This document shows positions 36,635-51,686 of a stretch of 64,000 bases of DNA, piece by piece. Both the position numbers and the translations under genes were made by a program. Under the pieces are notes generated by a model, which saw only the letters and a list, made by a program, of their open reading frames with translations, did no database searches and had not been told where the DNA came from. Origin of the DNA: Eulemur rufifrons (lineage: Eukaryota; Chordata; Mammalia; Primates; Lemuridae). The first letter of the stretch is position 1; each line of letters begins with the position of its first letter. The stretch lies in contig NC_090984.1 of NCBI RefSeq assembly GCF_041146395.1, forward strand, positions 81,665,114 through 81,729,113, read 5' to 3'.

Positions 36635-37871
36635 CTAAAAAGAAAAAGAGACCACTTTGGTATACAATTCAAACATAACAGATTAAAAGCAATCTACTTA
36701 AAAAATGAACTATCATGAAACAACTTTTGCATATATCATTAGATGACTTCTGAACACAAGCATGTATTATTTTTGTAATCAAGAAACAAAAAAAAATTAA
36801 CACAGAGAATTTTAAAATGTACTTTAAAAATAAAGGATTTAACTCTGTAACTGCTTTGTTCAGTGAAAATATTAAGCACTCATTATGTACAAAGCATAGT
36901 AGTAGGCATCACAGGAAGGTATATAGAAAGCAATGGACAGGTTCTCAATCCTGAACAATTTTCTAAAAATAAAGAAACTAGACAAACATATAAAACTAAT
37001 TACAGTTATACAGAGAAATAGAGAACCACAAAGAGATTGATCATTGAAATAAACTAAAAGGCATCATATACATTTTTAAAGGTCAAGATACCATTTCTTT
37101 AGTACAATTTTTTACCACACCTAGCAAAACAGAGAAGCATCATCAGTAACCAGCTCACTTTTGGCAGAGATAGTAGAGATCTCTTCCTAATATCCTAATA
37201 AAATCCTTCTTATGCAAGTACCCAACCAGAGGCTTTGGAACTATGCCTTTCAAACCATGAGAGAGAAAATCTGAGGTGCTGTCTGCTGCCAATAAAACCA
37301 AATCAGGTACTCAAGTGTATTCTTTACTTAGAGAAACATTTTACTGCATATTTTAATCAGTGTCTCTCTATACCCACCTAGGAACTTAAAATTTTGATTC
37401 TTAGTAACTTGGTAGAATAGCAGTAATAGGAAATCCACTTAACTAACAGCATCTAATTTATAAGTGTAAATGTTCTTGATTATTATTATGCTATCTAGTA
37501 TACTATTTACAGGGATGGGTACTTCTAAGATTCAATTTAATTCAACAAACATCAGGTTTTAATAATAGAAAATATTAATAGAAATTCCACAAGGAAATAA
37601 ACTTACTGTCTCAAAACAATTCTTTAAATTTAAAAGGAAAAGTAGCAAAAAAATGCAAGATACATAGTTTGATTTTATCCTTATTAAGAGTTCTCTCATT
37701 TTGTAAAAATGTGAATGGATAAAGATCACAATTATTGAATAAAACTTTTCATGTAAAAGATAATACTTTATAAAATCATAGAAAAAACTGAAATTCAATG
37801 GCACAGAAAATTTTAAAGCCACAGATAGATAGTCTGAATCATTATATTTTGTGTACCTGTCATATTTATGT
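36635..37871. other. MAP4K5 intron, no repeat recognised
   Basis: AT-rich; no exon or named element. The 126-aa minus-strand open frame at 37559-37939 starts in an Alu and runs into random hydrophobic sequence, so it is not a gene. Confidence 0.45.
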
Positions 37872-37881
37872 GGTATTAAAC

Positions 37882-37948
37882 TTTTTTTTTTAAGACAGGG
37901 TCTCACTCTGTCACCCCAGCTAGAGTACACTGGCATCATCAGAGCTTA
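37882..37948 (-). mobile_element. 5'-truncated Alu with target duplication
   Basis: T-run and only about 60 bp of Alu 3' end ('gacagggtctcactctgtcaccccagctagagtacactggcatcatc'). A perfect 10-bp duplication ggtattaaac flanks it (37872-37881 and 37949-37958). Confidence 0.85.
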
Positions 37949-37956
37949 GGTATTAA

Positions 37957-38252
<296 letters not shown>

Positions 38253-38257
38253 CAAAC

Positions 38258-38572
<315 letters not shown>

Positions 38573-38689
38573 TAAAGAGGCAGTGATAAGAGTTTAGGCA
38601 TCAGTTGGAACTTTTTTTGTTATGGGTTATTTGTTGTGATAAAATTAGATTATTATATTTTAAAATTTATAATTTAAGTACTATATTCA

Positions 38690-39460
38690 TATATTTCTAT
38701 TATAATTCAGAATTTTACTTCCGAGCCTTGCTTCCCTTCCCTTAGAAGTAATGACTTACCAATTTGGTAGATATCCTTTCATTTTACTATGCATTTACAT
38801 TCATATGTATACTTATAAAAATATAATTTTTAAGAGGCTAAGTATGATCAATTATGCTATACATATTCTTTCACAATTCACCTTTTCCATTTAAAAACAG
38901 GCCTAGGCTGAGCATGGTGACTCACGCCTGTAATATAAGCAAGCTTTGGGAGCTAAGGCAGGAGCATCACTTGAGACCAGAAGTTCGAGATAAGCCTGGC
39001 AACATAGTAAGACTCTGTTTCTATAAAAAATACTTTTAAAAAAACTAGCTAGGCATAGTGGCACATGCCTCTAGTCCCTGCTACACAGGAGGCTGAGGTG
39101 GAAGATTGCTTGAGCCCAGGAATTAGAGGTTAGAGTGAGCTATGATCATGCCACTACATTCCAGCCTGCATTACAGAGCGAGATCCTGTCTCTAAAGAAA
39201 AACATTTTTAAAAAAATAAATAAAAATGGGCCTTAAGGAGATATATCTAAGTTAACATATATGAAGCTACTTCATCTTAAGGGCTGCATGGTATTCTATA
39301 TTACAGGTAAAGAGTAGTTTATTTAGTCAATGCTCTGTTGACTGACATTTTAAAACTTTGACTTCTACAAGTTACAAATTATTATTTAAATTGGAACAGC
39401 AGTTCTGTTTTAACATCTACTGTGGTTGCATTTGTAAACTGTGTGACTGAAATTTGGTAA
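38690..39460 (-). repeat. L1ME-type 3' region split by an Alu
   Basis: The left part ('acttccgagccttgcttcccttcccttagaagtaatgacttacc') and right part ('ttaagggctgcatggtattctatattac...atttagtcaatgctctgttgactgac') are consecutive blocks of a reversed old L1 3' UTR, separated by the Alu at 38905-39215. Confidence 0.55.
38905..39215 (+). mobile_element. Alu SINE (old) inside the L1
   Basis: 'ggctgagcatggtgactcacgcctgtaatataagcaagctttgggag' to 'cagagcgagatcctgtctctaaag' with an A-rich tail. Flanked by loosely similar 'acaggcct' and 'atgggcct'. Diverged plus-strand dimer. Confidence 0.85.
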
Positions 39461-40237
39461 GGCTTCCAATATAAAGATTTCAACATAGAAATGTGAAAGA
39501 TTTGTAAACTTTTAAACATTTGTTTAAAAATTTTTCACATAATTCTTAATAACAAATTATGCAATGCATAGTTGCAATGGGAATTTTACTAGTCCACGTC
39601 CATGTTAAACAAGGAAAAAAAAAACATTAGTTTATAAGGATCCAAGGATAGTCTTATAAATTCTAGAAATTCAAGAAATTGTTAGCAATAAAACAAATTG
39701 GAAGCTAAACTGTAGAGCTAAAAATAAAACTATTTCTAAATAGAATTATGAAGCAAAGTCAAATTCAACTCAAAGCTAAGGTGAAAACTAAATTAACAGA
39801 ATGCTAAATAAAAAACTCCAAATTTTCTAAAATACATTTTAAATACAAAATTATAGTAACAAGTAAATTGTATTTCTAATTGGCAGATTAAGTTACTAAG
39901 ACAGACACATACATGATTTCCTTTTTATGAGTTATTCTTTGTATTCCCATTTACGAGGAAGTTTAGGCAGTTTCATTTGTAGATAAAACACTTTCCTAGA
40001 GACTATATCTAAAAAGTAAAATTTGGATTGTACAGATACTTTTGGATTTCTCAGTTCAGGCTCAGGCAAATTTAACTGAATAACCAACAAAAATAAAATT
40101 TAGATTTCTTTTATGCAGTACTCTGGGAACAGAAAAGAAGAATATAAAACAGTAAATCTACCTGGTTAACTGGAAATGTCAAACAACAATCATTAAAGTC
40201 AAAGTTGTTTTAAAATGTAAAGTCAAATTAACAGTAC
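39461..40237. other. MAP4K5 intron, no repeat recognised
   Basis: AT-rich; nothing recognised before the hinge exon at 40238. Confidence 0.45.
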
Positions 40238-40302
40238 CATGGTAAATATCTTGAAGTGATCCGCCACCACAGTATTCCATACAAATCCACAGCTTTTCCC
40301 GA
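40238..40302 (-). CDS. MAP4K5: MAP4K5 exon: hinge region
   Basis: This 65-bp exon encodes [21 protein letters not shown], with a split Ser codon at the front and a split Val codon (G|TT) at the end. MEYCGGGSL is the hinge and start of alpha-D, where the adenine of ATP docks in this kinase family. The [12 protein letters not shown] spelling is one of the clearest differences from MAP4K3 (recalled as RRDKLWICMEFC). The acceptor is tattag|TCGGG and the donor CCATG|gtactg. The intron before it is only 450 bp. Confidence 0.95.
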
Positions 40303-40752
40303 CTAATATGAAAGACAAAGAAAATTATATTAGTGATTCTCAATCATTGAAATACTCTAAGGTTCTCAATTTTCCAGCACACCAAAGTGCAGGATGATTG
40401 CAGAATACAACAGGAAACTGCCATGCAACCTCTCCTCAATATACAGAGCACATCACTTTCAGCTTTGTTTCACCTTAAATGGTTTAGAGTGTGACCAGTT
40501 TTATAAGTTAAAACACTTAACTAGTAATCATTCATAATGTTTCATTAAGGTTGCCAGAGAAGATATAAATGGAGATGTCATTATTAATATAACAGGGAAG
40601 ATGGTAAGAAAACCCTAGAAATTTTAGAACTTTAGACAACATAACTTTAAAAATACACAGATATAACAGCACTTACATGAAAAGGAGGGAAAGTGGCAGC
40701 AAGGAGTATATAAAATACAAAGAAAGAGCAGATGCTTTTTTTTTTTTTTTAC

Positions 40753-40843
40753 CTGAGATAACTCCCAAAGTAGGCAACGATGTTGCAATGTTTACATTCT
40801 TTAACCATAAATATTTCTTGTTGAATCAAAGAAAAATCATCTC
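40753..40843 (-). CDS. MAP4K5: MAP4K5 exon: alpha-C helix and beta-4/5
   Basis: This 91-bp exon encodes [20 protein letters not shown] followed by IVAYFGSYL. It holds the alpha-C helix; the Glu of QQEIFMV is the expected salt-bridge partner of the catalytic Lys. It joins the previous exon through a split Gly codon (G|GA) and leaves through a split Ser codon (AG|T). The acceptor is tttttag|GAGAT. The donor is CTCAG|GT followed at once by 15 A residues, so the +5 G of the consensus is absent. It is separated from the upstream exon by a 16-kb intron. Confidence 0.95.
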
Positions 40844-41529
40844 CTAAAAAACAAAGTAAGTTGGTCACCATGTTGTTCAAAATCTCTATATAGAAGAAGG
40901 AAGAAAAACTTTATAATAAACATTAGAGATGAGGATTTAAGCATTCTCAATACTTCAATGGAAATGTAAACTGGTAGATTCTTTCCATCAAGGCTTAAGT
41001 CTTAAAAATGTACAAAATCTTTGAATCCACAATTTCACTTCAAAATTTTTTTCTTAAGGAGATATGCACAGAGATAGATGGGTATTCACAATGGTGTGGT
41101 TTAGTAATGAAAGAATGGTTAAATACATTATGGTACAGTTACAAATACTATATTATAGTTAAAAACATGTTTTGATATTAAAATAGGTTCATGATATATT
41201 AAAAGAAAAATTTATTATTACATTTAATTACATATGTATATAGAAAAAGTATTTCAAGAAACACATGTAATGGTTATATCCGGTTGGTAAAACTGAAGGT
41301 AATTTTGCTTCCTTCCTTTTTGATTTGTATTTTTCAATTTGTCTATCACAAACCCATTTGAGTTAACTAAAAAAAGTTATATTAAAATAAAATATTGGTT
41401 ATTTATGGGAATTGTATGGTTATCATGGGAATACTGCTTAGAATGTGTACTGTCACCATCAAACTCCATTTTACATGAAAATCATGTTTATTTTAGTAAA
41501 AGGATTTTATTATGTATATTGCATAAATG

Positions 41530-41880
41530 CAGTATAATGTAGAAATTAAGAGCATGAGCCTTGGATTAGGCACTCCTGTATTCAAATCCTGATTCTGACA
41601 TTCACTTGATCTGGGACAATTTAACCCTGCTGAGCCTCGGTTTCATCTGTTAAGTAAGTAGCATTTAGATTCATTCTACCTACTTAGCTTCTTCATCTAC
41701 CACTTTCCCAAACATTCCCTACATTTTAGCAATATCAAGTTGCTGGCCATTTTTGTAACAGATTGTTATGCCCCCGTGTTTCTGATTATGCAGTTGTATT
41801 TATTCTGTGTCAAATGTGGGTAATGTGAGAAAGAGGTAATGCACATAGTGCCCTGACACAGAATAGATACAACAACAATA
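41530..41880 (+). repeat. MIR SINE fragment(s)
   Basis: 'gtagaaattaagagcatgagccttggattaggcactcctgtattcaaatcctgattctgacattcact' and 'tgagcctcggtttcatctgttaag' are MIR; a separate piece near 41815-41880 ('gggtaatgtgag..gcacatagtgccctgacac') may be the rest. Confidence 0.75.
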
Positions 41881-42232
41881 TTATACTGGAGACTGAGAAA
41901 GATACAAAAGAAAGTGTTCCTTGTTAGGACATCATTATAAAATATTTTTCATTAGATATTGTTTTACAGTGGTCTTTGAAAAGCAACTTCAAGTTTAAAA
42001 TCAGTGGTGTCCACATAGACTCTGGCTCTAAGTTAAAGTCATCTTAGAAAAACATACAAGGCCAAGAAAGAAAAATTCAGAAATTAGGACTCAAATAAAA
42101 TCTTCACAAAAGCCAGAGATATTTCCCCCTTTATATTTCCAACTCTTTGAATTCAGAGCCAAATAAAAGCTATAAGTATTTTTGCCATGCCATTAATAGC
42201 TTTTATTTTAATTTTAATTTTAATTTTTATTT

Positions 42233-42473
42233 TTTGAGACAGAGTCTCTCTTGTCACCTGGGCTAGAGTCCTGTGGCATCAGCCTAGCTCATAGCAACCT
42301 CAAACTCCTGGGCTTAAGCGATCCTCCTGCCTCAGCCTCTCGAGTAGCTGGGACTACAGGATGGGGTCTTGCTCTTGCTCAGGTTGGTCTCGAACCGCTG
42401 ACCTCCAATGATCCTTCAGCCTTGGCCTCCCAGAGCTGCTAGGATTACAGGCGTGAGCCACCGTGCCTGGCCC
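42233..42473 (-). mobile_element. Alu SINE with internal deletion
   Basis: Reverse Alu in which the left arm runs straight from 'agctgggactacagg' into 'atggggtcttgctcttgctcagg', so the arm end and linker (about 100 bp) are missing. An imperfect target duplication 'ccattaata..ctttta' lies near 42189-42204 and 42474-42489. A (TTTTA)n stretch precedes it at 42203-42233. Confidence 0.85.
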
Positions 42474-42489
42474 CATTAATACCTTTTAA

Positions 42490-44205
42490 AGAACCAATCA
42501 TTACTGATATGGTTTAAGCATATATTTGGTTTAACTATTAATACATCAAATTTATTTATAATCATTAGAATGTTTTTCAGCAGTCACTTCATGTAAACAT
42601 TAACTGATAATCCAGTTATAGGATTTAGTGTTAACACTTTTAAAGGATTATAGGCCAAATCAGGGTACAATCTTCTAACTAAATAAAAGTCTAAGTAAAA
42701 ATCTTTAAAAATAATATAGATTTTATGTATAAACTGGGAAAACATGTATTATATGAATGGTTACATATACCTTAAATATAAGAGTACAATGGTAACTTTT
42801 TATAATTGAAAATTTGTTTCTTAATGGTCTGCCAATGAAAGAGGATCCAAAACAAGATGATCTCATGTTCCTCATTATCAAGTTAGGCAGAAGCAGTTAG
42901 AAAGCCCTGAAGGTTACAGCAGAAAGTTTGCCCACCCAGGAGTAGAGGGAAGGCACTGCTTTCTATGTCCATTCATGGGCACCAGAATACCATTTCTCTT
43001 TTTAGATTACTCCTCCACCTGCGCCTTTTCCATTACAGCATTAAAACTTATTCTTTACACACGCTAATTTCCATCAAACTGGCTAAATTCTAGCCCATCC
43101 TTCTTTGGTCAAGAAGTCCTGAATTACAAAGGAAACAAGAGTAAAGAAACACCTAATTTTGTTAATATATGCTATTCTTTGGATTCCCACCTACTCACTT
43201 TTAAATGTGCACAGAAGTCTTATATCTGAGCTGTGCTGAAAAATTCTTCAGTTAAGTCTGGGATTTAGAACACATTTTCTCACAGGAGTAACTTCACATA
43301 TGGTGCCTAACTTCTTCTCAATGGTGTCTAAATTCTTAAACTGACCTGTAAAAGTCAATAATATAGCTCAATTAATACTACTAGTTACAAACCACTACTT
43401 CTTGGGGGGAAAATTAGCTCTGAGTTCCACCCCGAAACTATGCCCCCAGCAGTAGCTACATGAGGTCCCTACCAGGAGAGGTGGGGTCTTGGTAACAGTG
43501 AGCAATAGCTTTTTACAGCTGTGGCTGGAAGCAAGCGTTCACAAGCAGAAGTCATTAATAATTAAAATGTTTGGGAACTGTGCCTTCTTTAATATACACA
43601 ATTGAGTGAGTAAACTCCAATTCTGGGTATACTCTTTACATATCTGTTTCATTATTGTTTTAAACTTTAATGTGAAGGGGGTAGAATCTTCTGTGAACTG
43701 CAATTGTACCATGGAACAGACTTACATAAGTATTTTTGTAGTCTGTCCTGAGAAGTAGACAAGCTAAATACAGTTACCTGTCACAGATGTAGGTATTCTT
43801 TGATGATCTACATCAGCCGCATCAAAATGATCTGAAATCCAACCTATTTTAGTCTCCTCATTCAGTGATATGCCAGACTAATGCTACTTTCCACTGAGAT
43901 GTGGCATAAAATCCACTAGGTTCAGAGGCCTTAGGCCTGTAGGTTCCAGTTCTGTTGCTCATGTATAAATGGGTTTTAAGAAGTATTTGTTCAAAGGAAA
44001 GAAGTTGCATTCTTCATACTCTGGCAATATAAGGATGAGACTAGTTGAGAACCACAGAGCCCCTTATCTTCAGTTTTGACCATGTACCTATGGTTTCCAT
44101 TTAAATGTCTTGCTAGCACCTTGAATTTTATATGCCCTAAGGGACCGATACCCTCTCTTAAAAACCAATGTCTCTTCTTGACGTCTCTGTGTTAGTAACA
44201 CTCTT
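42490..44205. other. Intronic stretch of unassigned sequence
   Basis: No exon seen. From about 42890 the base composition is somewhat less AT-rich than the surroundings, and the sequence has the look of an old mobile element or LTR that I cannot name. Confidence 0.35.
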
Positions 44206-44206
44206 T

Positions 44207-46300
<2,094 letters not shown>

Positions 46301-46599
46301 ATATCATCTAATATTATATACTGAACTTTCAAAAAGTTCTAATATTTCCACAAAAAGTATATTACCAAGCATTTTCCATTTATTTCATCAAATATTAACT
46401 GGTTTATAATTTTATATTTACTATAAGCATTTCTACATCATTGTTCATATATTAAAATTATTAACATATGCTTCTGAATTGTATTTCCTATTTTAATTCC
46501 CTATTATTAATAAACTTTAACAAAACTATCAGAAACATGTCCATCTTATATGGGCATCAATAGTGGAAACTACCATTTTTTAAGCTAAAAATAACTTCT

Positions 46600-46865
46600 G
46601 TGTTTTATTCTGTATTATTATATCCACATTAATATACCTATCTTAGAAAAGTTAGCCAATGTAGAAAAACATAAAGAATAAAATAAAAATCACCCATAAA
46701 TACACCATCTAGAGACACCTACCATTAGCATTTCGATGTTTTCTTCCACTCCTAAGTATATAATTATGAGGTTCTTCCCCTCACATAAACAAATTGGACT
46801 CAGACTCTACAGTTTCACAGACTATTTTCATTAACCAATATTTTGTAAGCATTGCCTATGTCATT
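46600..46865 (-). repeat. L1ME-type 3' UTR fragment, reversed
   Basis: 'aaataaaaatcacccataaatacaccatctagagacacctaccattagcatttcg' and 'ttaaccaatattttgtaagcattgcctatgtcattaaa' belong to the reversed old L1 3' UTR also seen at 38690 and 57290. Confidence 0.5.
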
Positions 46866-48785
46866 AAAAATCATTGAAAAGGCACCCAAATTGGAAAGAA
46901 ACAAGTAAAACTATCTCTGTTCACAGATGACATGATCTTGTATGTAGAAACCTAAAGTCCACAAAAAAATCTGTCAGAACTAATAATAAACAAATTCAGC
47001 AAAATTGCAAGATACAAAATCAACACAGAAAAATCACTTGCGTTTCTATACATTAACAATGAACAATCACAAAAGGAAATTAAGAAAACAATTCCATTTA
47101 CAATACCATCAAAAAGAATAAAATACTTAGGAATAAACTGAACCAAGGAAGTGCAAAACTTGCACACCGAAAACTACAAAACAGTACTGAAAGAAGTTAA
47201 AGAAGAAACAAACAAATGGAAAGACATCCCATGCTCATAGATTGGAAGATTTAATATTGTTAAGATGTAAATACTACCTATAATGATACACAGATCAACC
47301 AATCCCTATGAAAATCCTGGTAACATTTTTTGCAGAAATAGAAAAGAATCATCCTAAAATTTGTATTGAATTTTAAGGGACTCTGAATAGCCAAAACAAT
47401 ATTGAAAAAAAAGAACAAAGTTGTAGGACTCACACTCTGATTTCAAAACATATTAAAAGCTACGACAATCAAAATAGTACTGGCATAGATAAACATAAAT
47501 CAACAGAACAGAATAGAGAGCCCAGAAATAAACCCTCACATGTATGGTCAAATGATCTTTGACAAGGGTATCAGGACCATTCAACGGGGAAAGGACAATT
47601 TCTTCAACAAATGGTACTGGGAAAATTGGGTCTCCACACGCAAAAGCATGAAGCTGAACCCTTACATTAAACTATATACAGAAAGTGACTCAAAATGATT
47701 TGAAGACCTAAATATAAGATCCCAAACCATCAAACTCCTAGAAGAAATCACAGAGGAAAAGCTTCATGACATTGGATTTGGCAGTGATTTCTTGGATATG
47801 ACACCAAAAATACAGGTAACAAAATTTATAAATCCTATATCTGATAAGAGGTTAATATCCAGAATATACAAAGAACTACAACAACAAAAAAATCAAGTAA
47901 CCTGATTAAAAAACGGGCAAAGGACTTGAATAGACATTTCTCCTAAGATAACATACAAATGGCCAATAAGCACATGAAAAAATGCTCAATATCACTAATC
48001 AGAGAAATGTAAATCAAAACCACAGTGAGATATTGTCTCATATGCATTAGGATGGCTACTATTAAAAAACCCAGAAAATAACAACTGTTGGTGGGGATGT
48101 GGAGAAGTTGGAACTCCTGTACACTGTTGATGAGATTGAAAAATGTTAGAACTGCCATGGAAAATAGTATGGTAGTTTCTCAAAAAATTAAAGGCAGAAG
48201 TATCATATGATCCAATAATCACACTTCTAGGTATACATCCAAAAGAACTGAAAGCCGGATTTCAAAGAGATATTTGCATACTTTGCATACCCATGTTCAC
48301 ATCAGTACTATTCACCATAGCCAAGAGGCAGAAGCAACCCAATTTGATATAATGTTCACATGTGAATGAATAAAGAGAATGTGGTATATGCATACAATGA
48401 AAACTACGCAGACTTAAAAAGGAAGAAAATCCTATCATATGTTACAGCATGGATAAACCTTAAGGATATCACACAAAATGAAATAAGCTAGTCAGAAAAG
48501 GACAAATACTGTATGGTTCCACTATATGAACTATCTAAAGTAGTCAAATTTACAGATACCAAAAGTAGAATGGTGGTTATTAGTGGTTACGGGGAGAGGG
48601 CAAAGAGAAGTGTAACAAACAACATTAAGAGTTTCAGTTCTGCAAGATAAAAAAAGTTCTATATATCTATTTCACAAAAATGTGAATATACTTAAAACTA
48701 CTCCAACACTATACACTTAAAAATGGTTAAAATGGAAGTTTGTGATATGTGCTCTTTAGTAAAATAAAAAATAATTTAAAATGAT
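46866..48785 (+). repeat. 5'-truncated L1 LINE with ORF2 RT remnant
   Basis: Starts inside ORF2: 'ctatctctgttcacagatgacatgatcttgtatgta' encodes FTDDMILYV, the reverse-transcriptase active-site box. It continues through the ORF2 C-terminal part and the end-of-ORF2 block 'gatgtggagaagttggaactcctgtacactgttgatgag', then a 3' UTR ending near 48785 in an A-rich tail. Multiple stops and shifts make it inactive. Confidence 0.85.
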
Positions 48786-50624
48786 GTGAATATAGCCCAA
48801 TTTATTCATTACATTACAGTTGGATATTCAAGTTTAAAAATACTCTGTTTAAATATGTATTTTAAAAATAAATATCCAGTAGCCTAAAAAGTTGTTTATC
48901 ATTTACAGCAATATTGCAATACAAAAATTAGATCTTTTAATTAATATGTGTAATATCAAGGAATGTTAAACGCTTTCTGTACTAAATACCTTTCTGAAAT
49001 TTATGAAATGAATCAATATAGATAGATACCAAAGGGAAAACTGGTTTTAGTGGTAGCTCATTGTACAGTGAATAAATTAGTAGCACTATTTTTGGCAAAT
49101 CAGTTAATCCAATGACAAATATTCTATCAGCTAACTTTCACACATCCACGAAAAATATAGTAACACAATAGTGACAATCTTGTGAATTTGATTGTTTTAG
49201 TTGGTAGTAAGGAAATATATTTTTTCCCATTTAGTAAAATGAATGTAGAACATTAAATGGAATAGTCATTTCTAACAACACATTTTCTTTGGGATACACA
49301 TCTTAGATTCTTAAAACTCACATAGAGAAAAAAGTCTCGATTAGTATTAAATTTACTAATTTAGAATCTGAGATTGAACACCAATTTAGTATCTTACATT
49401 AAAGGTATTTTCATTTCAATTTTACGTGTAGTTCAAAATCAAATTGCTAAACAGAGCACACGTGATTTTTACCTATTAAATGGCACAAAATTTCTATTAA
49501 ATCTTTATTAGTTTTCTGTATCTATTGTTTAAAACCAATAAAAGAACATTTTTGGCATGTATTTGTGCCCTCGAATTAACATTTTCTAGCAATTCAGACT
49601 TGAACTGGCCAAAAAGAAAGATAGGGTACAAATACTTTACAGAATGTTTTTTGAAATCGAGATTGTTAGATTTTTAAATACAAATTCTGAAAAGCAAGAA
49701 CATACTACTTAACCAGAATAGCTGACACTTGTCCTATTTGGCCAAAGCACCTGCCTTGGGATTTCTTTCAAGAACATTCACAAGGCAAACTAATGGCTGT
49801 TTAAATCTTATACTTTTTGACTTTTTAAAATTTACTCTACTCTCTCTGCTTATACTTCCAGGAAACAGGATAAAGTATTTCCTGGAAGTATAAGAGAAGT
49901 TTTAAACATCTATTCAAAGACATTTAAAGATTCTGACTTACTTTGAAAACTGTCTAACGAAATACATTTAACTTATTTTATTAAAAATATGGAACTATTT
50001 GATGAATATTTCCAACTTAGTATTTCAAAAAACAAGCAAGCAAGCAATTGCATTAATCATCCTGGGTAGTGATTTTATTAAATTCCATCTCTGTAATCAA
50101 GGCTTATAGTATTTAACAAACTGTAATTTTTATAAGTTTAAAATACTATTGTGTAGTTTCACCACAAAAGAGGGATAATGGAAGGAGAAGACAGAGGGGA
50201 AAGGAAAGTTGGATTCTGATGGTAAGCTTTCTCAGGAATTTTGTTCCTGCTGCCCCTGGCTGTCAGTCAGCACTAGCTACAGACTTGTTAAGCAAAATGA
50301 GCATCTATAAAATGAGTTAGATGGTAGGCTGAAATTCAGACAAGAGAGAAAAATATGGTGGCATGCATTATCATGATATCTGCCGGCTTTTCTAGGGCAT
50401 TCCTGACCTAACCAAAGAAATAAAAAATGCAACTAAAAATCACAATGGTATCATTGGTATTATTTTCAATGCTAATCACTGTTAAGTCGAACTCTACTTA
50501 ACGCCACCATTTGTAAGACTGTGACTATATTTACTAAGTGTCAACTATAAAAATGAGATAGAAATGGTTAAGTCATTCAGGAAAATAATCATTTGCCTGT
50601 GTATACAAAGGGCAACAAGAACAC
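48786..50624. other. Intronic stretch, no repeat recognised
   Basis: AT-rich. It contains the 17-bp inverted repeat at 49849-49894, listed separately. No exon or named repeat. Confidence 0.45.
49849..49894. repeat. Perfect 17-bp inverted repeat (hairpin)
   Basis: cttatacttccaggaaa at 49849-49865 and its exact reverse complement tttcctggaagtataag at 49878-49894, separated by a 12-base loop. All 17 pairs match. Confidence 0.95.
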
Positions 50625-50773
50625 AGGAAGTAATGCTTACTTCATTTTCTTTTATAATTATTTTTGTGGCTAATTAAAAAAACAATTCTCTGTGATAATC
50701 TATTTTCATTCTTAAATCTAAGGCTTATTTTAGCATTTTTATGACTATTAGGAAGACCCTCAAAAGCAATCTG
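50625..50773 (+). repeat. Direct repeat copy 1 (about 149 bp)
   Basis: Runs from 'aggaagtaatgcttacttc' to 'ccctcaaaagcaatctg'. It matches 51539-51686 with about five differences. Neither copy resembles a known transposon. Confidence 0.95.
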
Positions 50774-51538
50774 CTTAAGTAAAATTTGAATATAATATAA
50801 AATTAAATTGCCAGGGGCAAGTCAGTAAATCTGAAATAAAACTTAGGACTCTAAAATTACTATAAACTTTAATATCCTATTTTTTTTTAATTTTACTTTT
50901 AATTTTACTTTATTTTACACTTGTTGCAGAGTGTCTTCCAATCACCAGCTACTGAGCAAGCTGAGAATGGAATGGGTACCTCTGCTAGGCTTGCTTTCCC
51001 TTCTGTTTCCGAAGTCCTATTTTTAACTGTAGGGGAAAAGTACTATTAAGTTTACAGCTGTGATTTCATTCACTTAAAAAAAAGTCTTGTTTATGTTTTA
51101 CCAGACATAAGGTTTTTTCTAGGTCATACTGGCAAATAATTATCTTGTCATGTCTAAATACAATTCTAAACCAGCTCATCTGTTAAATCAATACAAGGAA
51201 GCACTTTTGTATTATACTGGCTTTAGAGCAATTTTTTTAAGTTGCCAAATACAGATGAGAATTCATTTTTGAAATACAGAATTATCTGAACTGAATATTG
51301 GGAAAATCCATTAGCATATCATCATATTTTGACCTAAACATTCCCTTTAAGTCTGTTCCAAAAATGTGAAAAACACCATGTACTTTGTCTTTACTGACAA
51401 TGCTAAAAAACCATCGATGCCCCACAAAAATTCTATAGCAAGAAAAGAGGAAGTAAATAAATATAAGACGCAGAAGATATGAACAATTCATTTTCTTTAC
51501 ACAACAGTGTTTCAAAATTTCATGGGACACAGGAACAT

Positions 51539-51686
51539 AGGAAGTAATGTTTACTTCATTTTCTTTTATAATTATTTTTGTGACTAATTAAAAAACCAAT
51601 TCTCTGTGATAATCTATTTTCATTCTTAAATCTAAGGCTATTTTAGCATTTTTATGACTATTAAGAAGACCCTCAAAAGCAATCTG
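51539..51686 (+). repeat. Direct repeat copy 2 (about 148 bp)
   Basis: Same sequence as copy 1 with the start 914 bp further on. Differences seen: c/t at the gcttac site, gtggct/gtgact, a/c in the A-run, one missing t (ggcttatttt/ggctatttt) and ttagg/ttaag. The 765 bases between the copies are not repeated. Confidence 0.95.

Noticed and set aside
37559..37939. 126-aa minus-strand open frame
   Set aside because: It begins in a truncated Alu and continues into AT-rich sequence with hydrophobic, low-complexity codons; no splice or family support.
46866..48785. Reverse transcriptase box FTDDMILYV as a gene
   Set aside because: It is the remnant ORF2 of a 5'-truncated L1 with many stops and shifts; not a functional gene or a new RT system.
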